Assembly: GCA_964399625.1 (NCBI GenBank) | Contig: CAYNSB010000010.1 | Span: forward strand, 18,832-82,831 | Source of the DNA: CAYNSB01 sp964399625 | Lineage (GTDB): Bacteria > Planctomycetota > Phycisphaerae > Phycisphaerales > UBA1924 | Direction of reading: 5' to 3' | DNA: 64,000 bases | Part shown: positions 23,686 through 32,130 of the stretch, piece after piece | Numbering within the stretch: position 1 is the stretch's first letter | Layout: each line of letters opens with the position of its first letter | Position numbers and translations under genes: made by a program | Notes under the pieces: generated by a model | What the model was told of the DNA's origin: nothing | Databases searched by the model: none | Seen by the model: only the letters and a program-made list of their open reading frames with translations

Positions 23686-25722
23686 ATGGCGACGATCGCA
23701 TCTCCGCGGAACGCCTTCCTTCACGGGCAATGGACCGTCGATGACTCCGCGAAGCTCTACGGGCTGCCCGACTGGGGCAAGGGCTACTTCGGCGTCAACA
23801 CCCTTGGGCACCTCACGGTGCTCCCCACCAAGCAGGTGGCGTCGCAGCTCGATCTGCACGAGATCGTGCAGGGGCTGCGCGAGCGCGGGTTCCACACGCC
23901 CGTGCTGCTGCGCTTCAACGACATCCTCGACCATCGCCTCAAGGAGATCCGCAAGGCCTTCGACGACGCGATGAGCGATCAGCAGTACACCGGCGGGTAC
24001 TGCTGCGTCTATCCGATCAAGGTCAACCAGCAGCGCCACATCTGCGAGCAGATCGCGCGCCTCGCCGTGGAGCTCAACTTCGGGCTCGAGGCGGGCTCCA
24101 AGCCCGAGCTGCTCGCGGTGCTGGGGCTCTCGGCGGCGGCGGGCGGGCCCGGCGTCAACGGGATGCCCATCATCTGCAACGGGTTCAAGGACGACGAGTT
24201 CATCGAGACGGTCATCCTCGCCACCAAGCTCGGGCGGAACATCATCCCCGTCGTCGAGAAGTTCTCCGAGCTCGAACTGATCGTCAAGCACGCCAAGCAC
24301 TACAACGTCCGCCCGAAGATCGGGCTCCGCGTGAAGCTCTCGGCCCGCGGGGCCGGTCGCTGGGAGTCGTCCGCGGGCGTCCGCTCCAAGTTCGGGCTCT
24401 TCGTGTCCGAGGTGCTCACGGCCGTGGAGTATCTGAAGAAGCACGGGATGCTCGATTGCCTGAACCTCCTCCACTGCCACGTGGGGAGCCAGCTCTACGA
24501 CATCAAGGTGCTCAAGAACGCGATCAACGAGCTCACGCACGTCTACACGGAGCTGCACAAGCTCGGCGCCGGGCTCTCGATGCTCGATATCGGCGGCGGC
24601 ATGGGCGTGGACTACGACGGCAGCCAGTCCGCGTGGTCCAGCTCGATCAACTACAGCGTCTCGGAGTACGCCGCCGACGTGGTTTATCGCATCAAGAGCG
24701 TCTGCGACGACGCAAAGGTTCCCCACCCGATGATCCTCTCTGAGAGCGGGCGCGCGATGGTCGCGTACGGCTCCGTGCTCGTCGTGGATGTGCTGGGCGC
24801 CAGCCGGTTCGACGCCAAGGTGGACCTGGACGCGATCGAGCGTGCGATCAAGGCGGAGCCGGAGCCGGCGCAGCCCGTGCTCGATCTGCTCGATGCGCAC
24901 CAGCGGATGACCGACCGCAACTACCTGGAGGTCTACCACGACGCGACCCAGGCGCGCGACGAGGCGATGAGCCTCTTCAGCCTGGGGTACATGAGCTTGC
25001 CCATGCGCGCCGCGGCGGAGCAGCTCTTCTACGCGATCGGCCACAAGGTCATCGAGCGCGCGAGCAAGAAGGACGAGCTGCCCGAGGAGCTCGACGACCT
25101 GCCCGAGCTGCTCAGCGACCAGTACTTCTGCAACTTCTCGCTCTTCCAGAGCATGCCCGACTCGTGGGCGATCGACCAGCTCTTCCCGATCTGCCCGATC
25201 CATCGCCTCAACGAGGAGCCGACACGCCGGGGCATCCTCGCCGATATCACCTGCGACTCGGACGGCAAGATCGACCACTTCGTGGACAAGCGGATCGACA
25301 AGAAGACGCTCGAGCTCCACGAGCTGCGCGAGGCCCCGCCCGAGGGCGCCGGCGCGAACGCGCTGGGCCCGAAGGTGTACCAGCCGTACTACCTGGGCGT
25401 GTTCCTGCTCGGCGCGTACCAAGAGATCCTGGGCGACCTGCACAATCTGCTGGGCGACTCGCACGCGGTGCACATCTCGCTGGCGCCGGCGGGCGACGGG
25501 GAGGGCGGCGCGGGAGGATGGGAGATCGACGAGGTCGTCGAGGGCGACACCGTCGAGGAGGTCCTCGCGTACGTGCAGTACGACATCGCCGACATGAAGA
25601 AGGCGATGCGCCAAGACATCGAGGCCGCGTGCCGCCAGGGGCGCCTCACGCTCCCCGAGGGCAAGAGCCTGATGAAGTACTACGACGATGGGCTCGAGGG
25701 GTACACGTACCTGGAGTCGTGA
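23686..25722 (+). CDS. speA: Biosynthetic arginine decarboxylase
   Basis: PLP enzyme converting arginine to agmatine and CO2, the first step of polyamine synthesis by the ADC route. At 678 residues it is close to the usual 630-660. The PLP lysine lies in CVYPIKVNQQRHIC; HCHVGSQLYDIK and MLDIGGGMGVDYDGS are the expected phosphate-binding and barrel motifs, and LGYMSLPMRAAAEQLFY, FSLFQSMPDSWAIDQLFPI and the C-terminal KSLMKYYDDGLEGYTYL match SpeA. ATG 23686 is chosen because homology begins there; the frame is open from 23596 and the ribosome site is weak. A deoxyhypusine-synthase homologue 4 kb away may use downstream polyamines. Confidence 0.96.
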   Translation: MATIASPRNAFLHGQWTVDDSAKLYGLPDWGKGYFGVNTLGHLTVLPTKQVASQLDLHEIVQGLRERGFHTPVLLRFNDILDHRLKEIRKAFDDAMSDQQYTGGYCCVYPIKVNQQRHICEQIARLAVELNFGLEAGSKPELLAVLGLSAAAGGPGVNGMPIICNGFKDDEFIETVILATKLGRNIIPVVEKFSELELIVKHAKHYNVRPKIGLRVKLSARGAGRWESSAGVRSKFGLFVSEVLTAVEYLKKHGMLDCLNLLHCHVGSQLYDIKVLKNAINELTHVYTELHKLGAGLSMLDIGGGMGVDYDGSQSAWSSSINYSVSEYAADVVYRIKSVCDDAKVPHPMILSESGRAMVAYGSVLVVDVLGASRFDAKVDLDAIERAIKAEPEPAQPVLDLLDAHQRMTDRNYLEVYHDATQARDEAMSLFSLGYMSLPMRAAAEQLFYAIGHKVIERASKKDELPEELDDLPELLSDQYFCNFSLFQSMPDSWAIDQLFPICPIHRLNEEPTRRGILADITCDSDGKIDHFVDKRIDKKTLELHELREAPPEGAGANALGPKVYQPYYLGVFLLGAYQEILGDLHNLLGDSHAVHISLAPAGDGEGGAGGWEIDEVVEGDTVEEVLAYVQYDIADMKKAMRQDIEAACRQGRLTLPEGKSLMKYYDDGLEGYTYLES

Positions 25723-25725
25723 TGC

Positions 25726-26049
25726 GTGGATGCCGAGCGTTCCGCGCCTGCCCGTCCGAAGCACATACGAATCGATGTCGGTTCCGCCGGCTCGGCCAAG
25801 GCCCTTCACGCCTTGCTCGCCGATCATCTCGGCTTTCCTGCGTACTACGGCAAGAACTGGGACGCATTCGATGACATTTTCAATGGGTCGGACTCTCGGC
25901 TAGCGGACCGAATCGAGTTCGTCGGAATGAACGAACTTGTTGCTCGTTTGCCGCGAGATGCCCAGCTTCTTCGGGAGTCCTGTCTTCACGCCGACGTGGT
26001 CAAGAACGGAACAATCATCGTGGTCTTTGACAACGACGTGCGTTCGTGA
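25726..26049 (+). CDS. Barstar-family protein without a partner barnase
   Basis: A 107-residue protein with the barstar signature LGFPAYYGKNWDAFDD (about residues 35-50) and a C-terminal strand TIIVVFDNDVRS. Barstar is the tight cytoplasmic inhibitor of the secreted ribonuclease barnase; orphan members are common and often of unknown target. The start is GTG 25726, 3 nt after the speA stop. Base usage is less GC-biased than in speA (for example near 25985-26040), suggesting separate acquisition. No ribonuclease gene is adjacent; the next gene is a convergent universal stress protein. It could be an immunity or antitoxin remnant. Confidence 0.75.
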   Translation: MDAERSAPARPKHIRIDVGSAGSAKALHALLADHLGFPAYYGKNWDAFDDIFNGSDSRLADRIEFVGMNELVARLPRDAQLLRESCLHADVVKNGTIIVVFDNDVRS

Positions 26050-26056
26050 ACAACGC

Positions 26057-27089
26057 TTATTTCGGCCTGATCGCCAGCACCGAACACGGCGCGCTCCGCA
26101 GCGCTTTCTCCGCGGTGCTCCCCAGCAGCACATCGCGCAGCGTCGTGCGCCCGCGCGTGCCCAGCACGAGCAGGTCGGCCTTCACGTCCTCGGCGTACTT
26201 GGCCAGCCCCGAGCGGTGACCATCGTGCTCGTGCACCTTGAGCGTCGCCTTCAGGTACGTCAGTTCGTGGTCGAGCGGACGGCAGAAATCCCGCAGACGC
26301 TGCCCCAGGTCGGCCGCGTACTTCTGCGCGACCTGCGGCGTGATGAGCGGGCCGTCCGCATCGAAGCGCAGCTCCGTCCACGGCGGGCGGTAGATGTGCA
26401 CCACGTGCAGCGCCGCCCCATCCTGCGACGCGATCCGGGTCGCGCGCTCGAGCGCACGCATGGACGTCTCGGAGAAGTCCACGCCCGCGACGATGGTCTT
26501 GAACGGGCCGGGATGGTCCTCGCGCGTGATGAGCACGTCGCACTTGGCGTGGCGCACGCACGCGTGGGCCATGCTGCCCAGACCTGTGTCGGGCTTTCGC
26601 CCCGACATGGCGCCGATGACGATGAGGTCGGCGTTCATGTCCCGCGCGTAGTGAAGGAACCCGAACGTGCGGTTGTTCACCTCGACATGGCACGGCACGT
26701 CCGAAGCGCCGGGCACTCCCTTGGCGAACGCCGACCACGCGTCGCGCGAGTCCTGCACGAGCGCGTCGGTCACCTGCATCGCCATGGGAGCGAGCGCGGC
26801 CTCGAGCTCGATCGTCACGATGGTGTCCAGGACGTGGGGGGGGGGGACCGGGGGGGGCGGGGCGGCGCCGGGAGGCAGGCCCGGGACACACGCCCGGNNN
26901 NNNNNNNGACACCTGCATCGCCTTGGGCGCGCGCGCGCCCTCGAGCTCGAGCGACCCGTTGGGGTCCCGGACGCGCCCCGCCTTGCCGGCGGCGCGATTC
27001 CAGGCGCCGATGCGCATCGCCTGCACGAGCGCCGTGCGGCTCGGAGCGGTGAAATCAACGCCCACGATGATGGTGCGAAGATGGTCCAC
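26057..27089 (-). CDS. Tandem universal stress protein, frame broken by an assembly gap
   Basis: Two UspA domains in one chain. Domain 1 starts RTIIVGVDFTAPSRTALVQ (from GTG 27089, with AGGAGGG upstream); domain 2 starts KTIVAGVDFSETSMRALERA and ends with LVLGTRGRTTLRD and SAPCSVLAIRPK, carrying the GxxG-type ATP-binding loop. The frame shifts across 26836-26909, where a long G run and ten Ns lie. The 65 bp on either side (26771-26835 and 26910-26974) are versions of the same sequence, so the break is almost certainly an assembly fault and the real gene is probably intact. Usp proteins bind nucleotides and act in stress survival. Confidence 0.8.
26898..26907. other. Assembly gap (10 Ns) next to a G-rich artefact
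   Basis: Ten Ns. The sequence immediately before them (26836-26897) starts with a run of at least 11 Gs and is nearly all G/C, as produced by failing base calls, and does not translate sensibly in the stress-protein frame. Confidence 0.97.
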
Positions 27090-27188
27090 GGGACCCTCCT
27101 TTCTGAGGCCGGGCGGCATGGCCCGGCGGCGGCCCAACTGCGGACTCTTGCTACCTGCTTATAGGCGAGGCGCGCACGCGCGTTCGCG

Positions 27189-27223
27189 AAAAAGAATCGC
27201 CGCGGGCGATAAACCCGCGGCGA
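27189..27223 (-). terminator. Strong intrinsic terminator of the LolA-like gene
   Basis: On the minus strand a perfect 10-bp stem (TCGCCGCGGG with CCCGCGGCGA, loop TTTATCG) is followed by TTCTTTTT. It lies 36 nt after the stop codon of the gene ending at 27259. Confidence 0.92.
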
Positions 27224-27258
27224 AGTGCGAACGTGCTGCGAACCGAGATGGTTCTTGG

Positions 27259-28227
27259 TTACTTCGAGCCGCCCGGCGCGGGCTCCTTCTTGTCGCCGGC
27301 GGGCGCGGGCTGGACGGGCTTCGCCGGCGCGGCGGCCGGCTCATCCTTCTTGTCGCCGGCGCCCTTGTCCTTGAGCGCCTTGATCTCGGCCGGCATCGCG
27401 AACGTGTCCGCGGGCAGATCGACGTTGTGCTCGATCTTGTCGAAGGACACCTTCATCTCCATGCCCATCTGCTTCATGGTCATGGAGTGCGCCTGCTTGA
27501 CGCCATCGACGTCCTTCCAATCGCCCGGGGCGACCTCGGTGGTGATCTCGCCCATGGGCGTCTGGGCGGTGGTCGTCGTCTTGATCAGCAGCTTCGAGCC
27601 CTTGGCGTAGTACCGCGTCTCGGGGTTGCCCTTCTTGGGCGTGAGCACAAGGACGTAGCAGTCCTCATCGCCCACCTTCTCGGACGCCGTCGTGTTGATC
27701 GAGGAGTACAGATCATCCAGGTGCAGCTCGGGGTTGAACACCGCCGAGGCGAGGACCTGGTCGCGCTGCTCGGCCTCCATCAGCGACGGGCCCATCATGG
27801 AGTTCGTGGACCAGGCATCCTGACCGTCGGTCGTCTGCTCCGAGGCGCCCGCGCCGGGCAGGTCCATCGAGAACCGCATGCGGTTGGGCGACGCCGTGAG
27901 AATCGTCACGGCGCCCTTCATGCCCATCGAGGGAATCTCGACGGCGCCCGTGGCGCGCCGGCTCTTGATCTTCTCGTACGCGCCCTTGCCACCGGTCGCC
28001 TCCACGAACTTGGCGATGATGTCCTTGCCCGCGGGCAGGGAGGGATCGGCCGCTTGCGGCTTGTCGGCCTTGGGCGCGTCGGGCTTCGCGGCCGGCAGCT
28101 CCTTGGGCGCCTGCTTCTCCGTGGGCTCGGCGGCGGGCGCTTGCGCGGACGCAATCCCGGACACGCAGAGCAGGGCGGCAGCGCCCGCGAGCAGGAATCG
28201 CTTCGTGCGGAAATCAGCGAGCATCAT
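27259..28227 (-). CDS. Periplasmic LolA-like lipoprotein-binding-fold protein
   Basis: A 322-residue exported protein: signal peptide (RFLLAGAAALLCVSGIASAQ), then an Ala/Pro/Lys/Asp linker, then a domain of about 200 residues beginning IIAKFVEATGGKGAYEKIKS and containing PNRMRFSMDLPG, DGQDAWSTN and CYVLVLTPKKGNPETRYYAKGSKLL, the usual strand order of LolA/LolB-type outer-membrane lipoprotein-sorting domains. Pro/Ala/Lys-rich sequence closes the chain. Such proteins often sit next to proteases in planctomycetes; here the S41 protease gene lies 104 nt upstream on the same strand. Start at ATG 28227 with AGGAG upstream; a second ATG follows directly. Ligand unknown. Confidence 0.65.
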   Translation of the reverse strand: MMLADFRTKRFLLAGAAALLCVSGIASAQAPAAEPTEKQAPKELPAAKPDAPKADKPQAADPSLPAGKDIIAKFVEATGGKGAYEKIKSRRATGAVEIPSMGMKGAVTILTASPNRMRFSMDLPGAGASEQTTDGQDAWSTNSMMGPSLMEAEQRDQVLASAVFNPELHLDDLYSSINTTASEKVGDEDCYVLVLTPKKGNPETRYYAKGSKLLIKTTTTAQTPMGEITTEVAPGDWKDVDGVKQAHSMTMKQMGMEMKVSFDKIEHNVDLPADTFAMPAEIKALKDKGAGDKKDEPAAAPAKPVQPAPAGDKKEPAPGGSK

Positions 28228-28331
28228 CGTTCTCCTGAGGGACAGAGTGAAGGGAACCGTTCGGGGTTGGACGGCCCGACGGGACCCAAGTTCCCTGCGT
28301 CGGCACGCACGTCCGGTTGAAGGACGCGATC

Positions 28332-29786
28332 TTAGGACGCACCACCAGACCCGTTCTGGCTCAGAATCCAACGGACGGCCGCACCGACCTGCGGATCCTG
28401 ACCCAGGAGCAGCCCCTCTCGCGTGAGCGGGACCACCTCATCGGGCTTGACGCCGTGCCCCTCGAGCTCCTGCCCGCCCACCGACACGTAGTTCGCGAAC
28501 GCGTACTGGAATCCATCGCCGCTGGGCAGCTTTGAGATGACCGAGGGGAGCGCCGCGCCGGCGCTGGGCGTGCCGATGATGTGCGCACGCTTGAGGTCCT
28601 TCAGCCCGCCCGCGAGGATCTCGGAGGTCGAAGCGGACCCGCCATCGATGAGGATCACCAGGGGCTTGGAGTACGGATTCAGGCGCGGATTGAGCACGAA
28701 ATTGAGCTTCGAATCGCGCGTGCTCATCGTGCCCAGCTTCTGGTCCTTCTGCGTCACGAAGTACCCGCCCACGCCCATCGCCATCGCGCCGATCCCGCCG
28801 GGGTTGCCGCGCAGGTCGATGACGAACCCCGCGCCGTTCCGCGAAGCATCCAGGGCCTTGGCGAGCTCGGGCATCACCGTCGTGGGCGCACCAAAGACGC
28901 TGAAGCGGTAGTACCCGATGCCGTGCTCGAGCGTCCGCGTCTCCGAGACCATGCGGAACCCGACGAGGTTGCCCAGCGTCGCGTCCACGCCGGCGGGCTT
29001 GTCGTACGTGAGGTGAAGGGCGACAGGCTTGTCCTTCGCGTCCAGGAACTCCACGTCGATCGCCTTGCCGGGCGTGCCGCGGAGCTCGCGGGACAGGATG
29101 ATGGTCTTGACAAGCTCGGGCGAGATCGTCCCGTGATCGGCGATCTGCTTGATGCGATCGATGCGGCGCTCGATGCGCGTGCCGTTGATCTTGGTCAGCA
29201 CCCACCCGGGCCTCACGCCCGCGCTCGCGCCGGCCGAAGGCGAATCCACGCGGAACACGACGGGCTTGTCATCGATCAGGCGCAGCTCGATGCCCAGCCC
29301 GCCCTCGTCGCTGTCGTTCTCCTCGGCGTCCGGAGCGGACGCCGCGACGCCAGCGTCCCCCTTGGGCCCGCCCGCGGACGCGTTGCCCGACGCGGCGCCG
29401 GCCGAGGGCGTGTTCTTCTGCTTGGTGTACACGTCCGAGGGGATGATGCCAAAGTGCGACTGCCCCAGCTTGGCGATCAGGGCTCCCATCACCCCGCGAG
29501 CGTCGTTGGGAGTCTGGGCGACCTCGACCTTGGGGCGGAGTTCGGCCTTGGCCCCCTCCCAGTCCGCGCCGTTGAGCGTCGGGTCGAAGTGCTTGTCCTT
29601 GATCGTCTGCCACACGACGTCGAACGATTCGACGTACTTGGCGCGGAGTTCGGGCGTGAGCGGCTCGGACCCCGGGTCGCGATGGGCCGCGGCACACCCG
29701 CCCAGCACCCCCATGCCCGCGACCGCGGCCAAGGAGATGCGGCAGAGGACCGAACGCAGATGACGGACGCGGAGTCTGTTGCTCAT
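28332..29786 (-). CDS. S41-family PDZ protease, lipoprotein
   Basis: A 484-residue C-terminal-processing-type peptidase. The signal ends MGVLGGC, a lipobox, so it is probably membrane-anchored in the periplasm. An N-terminal helical cap (YVESFDVVWQTIKDKHFDP) precedes a PDZ domain (GLGIELRLIDDKPVVFRVDSPSAGASAGVRPGW broken over residues 165-200) and the protease core with DLRGNPGG and the nucleophile segment GGSASTSEILAGG. The segment where S41A enzymes carry the general-base Lys reads IIGTPSAGAALPS and has no Lys, so it belongs with the branch that uses a different base, or is weakly active. A TAGGCT box 6 nt before the ATG indicates a leaderless transcript. Confidence 0.88.
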   Translation of the reverse strand: MSNRLRVRHLRSVLCRISLAAVAGMGVLGGCAAAHRDPGSEPLTPELRAKYVESFDVVWQTIKDKHFDPTLNGADWEGAKAELRPKVEVAQTPNDARGVMGALIAKLGQSHFGIIPSDVYTKQKNTPSAGAASGNASAGGPKGDAGVAASAPDAEENDSDEGGLGIELRLIDDKPVVFRVDSPSAGASAGVRPGWVLTKINGTRIERRIDRIKQIADHGTISPELVKTIILSRELRGTPGKAIDVEFLDAKDKPVALHLTYDKPAGVDATLGNLVGFRMVSETRTLEHGIGYYRFSVFGAPTTVMPELAKALDASRNGAGFVIDLRGNPGGIGAMAMGVGGYFVTQKDQKLGTMSTRDSKLNFVLNPRLNPYSKPLVILIDGGSASTSEILAGGLKDLKRAHIIGTPSAGAALPSVISKLPSGDGFQYAFANYVSVGGQELEGHGVKPDEVVPLTREGLLLGQDPQVGAAVRWILSQNGSGGAS

Positions 29787-29792
29787 GGGTGA

Positions 29793-29798
29793 AGCCTA
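29793..29798 (-). promoter_or_regulatory. -10 box of the S41 protease gene, leaderless type
   Basis: TAGGCT on the minus strand ends 6 nt before the ATG at 29786; no ribosome site. Confidence 0.5.
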
Positions 29799-29985
29799 TC
29801 GGAGGAGCCGGACGGGCGCGCACGGATCGCGCCGATGCATCGCCGATTGGGAATCGTGCGTATTGTCTTTCGTGCGCACCGCCACCCCCGGGATGCGCGA
29901 CGCGAACGAATCGGGCAGGGGGGCTTGCCCGCGACGCGGAGACGCCGCCCCAGTCGGGACGGCTCGATCCGGAAAGGGACCGACC

Positions 29986-31149
29986 ATGGCCAAGTGGACC
30001 AAGAAGGAACTGCTCGCCCGCCCTGTCGAGCACATCGACATCGCCTCGTTCGACGCGCGTCCGATCATCGACAGTTACCGCCAGATGGCGTACACCAGCC
30101 GCACGCTCGCCAACGCCAGCGACATCTACTCGCGCATGCTCGCGGACACGGAGTGCGCCGTGATCCTGACGCTCGCGGGCTCGCTGATTTCGGCGGGGCT
30201 CAAGGACGCGATCGTGCGCCTGATCGAGAACAACATGATCGACGCGATCGTGAGCACGGGCGCGAACATCGTCGATCAGGACTTCTTCGAGGGGCTGGGC
30301 TTCAAGCACTACATCGCCCCGGGCAGCCCCGAGGCGCCGCCCGTCGATGACATGACCCTGCGGAACCTGATGATCGACCGCATCTACGACACGTACATCG
30401 ACGAGGACGATCTGCGCCGCTGCGACGACACGACCAAGAAGGTCTTCGACGCGTTCGAGCCCGGCGCGTACAGCTCGCGCGAGTTCATCGAGGCGATGGG
30501 CGCGTACCTCGCCAAGCACCACCCGAAGAACTCGAGCATCGTCAAGACGTGCTACCAGAAGCGCGTGCCGATCTTCTGCCCGGCGTTCTCCGATTGCTCG
30601 GCGGGCTTTGGCATCGTGCTGCACCAGACCGAGGCGCTCGAGGCGGGCAAGCCCATGGTCGCGATCGACAGCGGCAAGGACTTCCGCGAGCTGACGGACA
30701 TCAAGCTCAACTGCAAGGACACGGGGCTGCTGATGCTTGGCGGCGGCGTGCCCAAGAACTTCGCGCAGGACATCGTCGTCGCGGCCGAGCTGCTCAACGA
30801 GCGCAAGGGCGGCAAGGCCCGCGGCGACATCGGCATGCACAAGTACGCGATCCAGATGACCGTCGCCGACTCGCGCGACGGCGCGCTCTCGGGCTCCACG
30901 CTCCGCGAGGCGTGCTCGTGGGGCAAGGTGGACGTGGTGTACGAGCAGATGGTCTTCGGCGAGCTCTCGGCGCTGTTCCCGCTGCTGGCGAGCGATGCCC
31001 TGCACCGTGGGTCGTGGAAGAAGCGCAAGGCGTTCAAGTTCGCGGACATGTTCGAGAAGGGCGCGAGCGACACGCCGCCCCGCAGTGTCCCCGCTCGCAA
31101 GGACAACGGCAAGAAGAACGGCGGCAAGCGCCCGGCCGGGACGCGGTAG
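29986..31149 (+). CDS. Deoxyhypusine synthase homologue (SpeY-like polyamine enzyme)
   Basis: A 387-residue NAD-dependent aminobutyl-transferase homologue. Conserved segments include ECAVILTLAGSLISAGLKD, NMIDAIVSTGANIVDQDF, FCPAFSDCSAGFG, IDSGKDFRELTDI, LLMLGGGVPKNFAQD and EACSWGKVDVVYEQMVFGEL; the Lys of SWGK corresponds to the imine-forming lysine of deoxyhypusine synthase. Bacteria have no eIF5A, and a characterised relative in Anabaena makes homospermidine from putrescine. With speA nearby, a role in homospermidine or related polyamine synthesis is more likely than protein modification (inference). ATG 29986 follows GGAAAGGGA. The C-terminus is a Lys/Gly/Arg-rich tail. Confidence 0.9.
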   Translation: MAKWTKKELLARPVEHIDIASFDARPIIDSYRQMAYTSRTLANASDIYSRMLADTECAVILTLAGSLISAGLKDAIVRLIENNMIDAIVSTGANIVDQDFFEGLGFKHYIAPGSPEAPPVDDMTLRNLMIDRIYDTYIDEDDLRRCDDTTKKVFDAFEPGAYSSREFIEAMGAYLAKHHPKNSSIVKTCYQKRVPIFCPAFSDCSAGFGIVLHQTEALEAGKPMVAIDSGKDFRELTDIKLNCKDTGLLMLGGGVPKNFAQDIVVAAELLNERKGGKARGDIGMHKYAIQMTVADSRDGALSGSTLREACSWGKVDVVYEQMVFGELSALFPLLASDALHRGSWKKRKAFKFADMFEKGASDTPPRSVPARKDNGKKNGGKRPAGTR

Positions 31150-31228
31150 GCCTGCGCACGAGCTTCCTTCGAAAGCGGTTATTCAGAGGCCCAAGCGGTA
31201 GCGCCGGGCGCGTGGCTAACAATCCACC

Positions 31229-32017
31229 GTGGGCAATGCCGTGCAAACGAGGGATCGTCAACGCCAGTGGCGGCGATGGTTGCTGCGTGCGGTGCTGTGT
31301 CTTGTATTGGGCGCGCTCACGACGGTCGGTGTGGCGTGGGGAGCAGCACTGCGGGGAGTTCCAAGGGGGTCCACGCAAGGAGTCGAGTCTTCCGCAATCT
31401 GGATTGATCCGGATTTGAATCTCGCCATCACACTCGAAGGTCAAGAAGCGTCTTCCCTTGCTGATGCGTGCACGCTCACCCTTCTCACGCTCGACCGCGA
31501 GTTGGCGGACGCGCGTCCTTCGCATGGCACGCTGGTGCGGCATTCATCGCATTCCTTCAGTGGCTCGAGGGAATCGATTGTCATTCCTCGAGTTCCCGGC
31601 TCGTGGCATCCGCCACAGGATGTCGACTGTGAACGCCATGAGTTTCAGTTTGGCTGGCCGAACCGCGCCTTGTGGGCGGCACAGGACTGGAACGCTAGCG
31701 CGTGCATGCGATCCCACAGAGCTGACGTTTGGGTGTTACAAGTGCGTGAGTCGCGCCGATTTCCGGAACCTTTCGCGTATGGAAATGCTTGGGACGCCGG
31801 CGAGCTGTCCGTGCCCCTGGGCGTTATTCCGACGGGCTTCGCAGTTGACACCGCGTTTCACGCGAGTGCCTGGATCTTGCTTTTCTCGATACTGAGCTTC
31901 GCACGCGGTCGCCTCCGCATCAGGAACAACCACTGCCTCCGCTGCGGCTACAGGCGTGCGGGGATTCCTATCCAGGCGCCTTGCCCCGAGTGCGGCACTG
32001 CTGCACACGGTTGCTAA
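31229..32017 (+). CDS. Membrane protein with C-terminal CxxCGY...CPECG zinc ribbon
   Basis: A 262-residue hypothetical protein. One hydrophobic segment is near residues 18-40 (LLRAVLCLVLGALTTVGVAW), an extracytoplasmic domain without recognised motifs follows, a second membrane segment lies near 208-226 (ASAWILLFSILSFARG), and a cytoplasmic tail ends in NHCLRCGYRRAG...CPECG, a zinc-ribbon tail seen in many planctomycete membrane proteins of unknown function. GTG 31229 is the only good start. Codon use is distinctly less GC-biased than its neighbours, suggesting an accessory gene. Confidence 0.65.
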   Translation: MGNAVQTRDRQRQWRRWLLRAVLCLVLGALTTVGVAWGAALRGVPRGSTQGVESSAIWIDPDLNLAITLEGQEASSLADACTLTLLTLDRELADARPSHGTLVRHSSHSFSGSRESIVIPRVPGSWHPPQDVDCERHEFQFGWPNRALWAAQDWNASACMRSHRADVWVLQVRESRRFPEPFAYGNAWDAGELSVPLGVIPTGFAVDTAFHASAWILLFSILSFARGRLRIRNNHCLRCGYRRAGIPIQAPCPECGTAAHGC

Positions 32018-32033
32018 CCCAGCCCTCGCGCGC

Positions 32034-32071
32034 AACAAAACAGGCCGAGGGACTTGCGATCCCTCGGCCTG
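32034..32071 (-). terminator. Strong intrinsic terminator of the PEP-CTERM array
   Basis: A perfect 12-bp stem (CAGGCCGAGGGA at 32041-32052 with TCCCTCGGCCTG at 32060-32071) followed on the minus strand by TTTTGTTG. It lies 60 nt past the last PEP-CTERM gene. Confidence 0.92.
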
Positions 32072-32130
32072 CTCATAGGAAATCTGGTTTGGAAGTGCCT
32101 CCCTCACGCGAGGGGAGCGATTCAACTGGC

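Noticed and set aside
23677..25827. A 716-codon minus-strand frame opposite speA
   Set aside because: Shadow of a highly conserved decarboxylase, produced by GC-biased third positions.
29986..31149. Deoxyhypusine synthase as evidence for archaeal or eukaryotic contamination
   Set aside because: Homologues are found in many bacteria, and the gene matches its neighbours in base composition.
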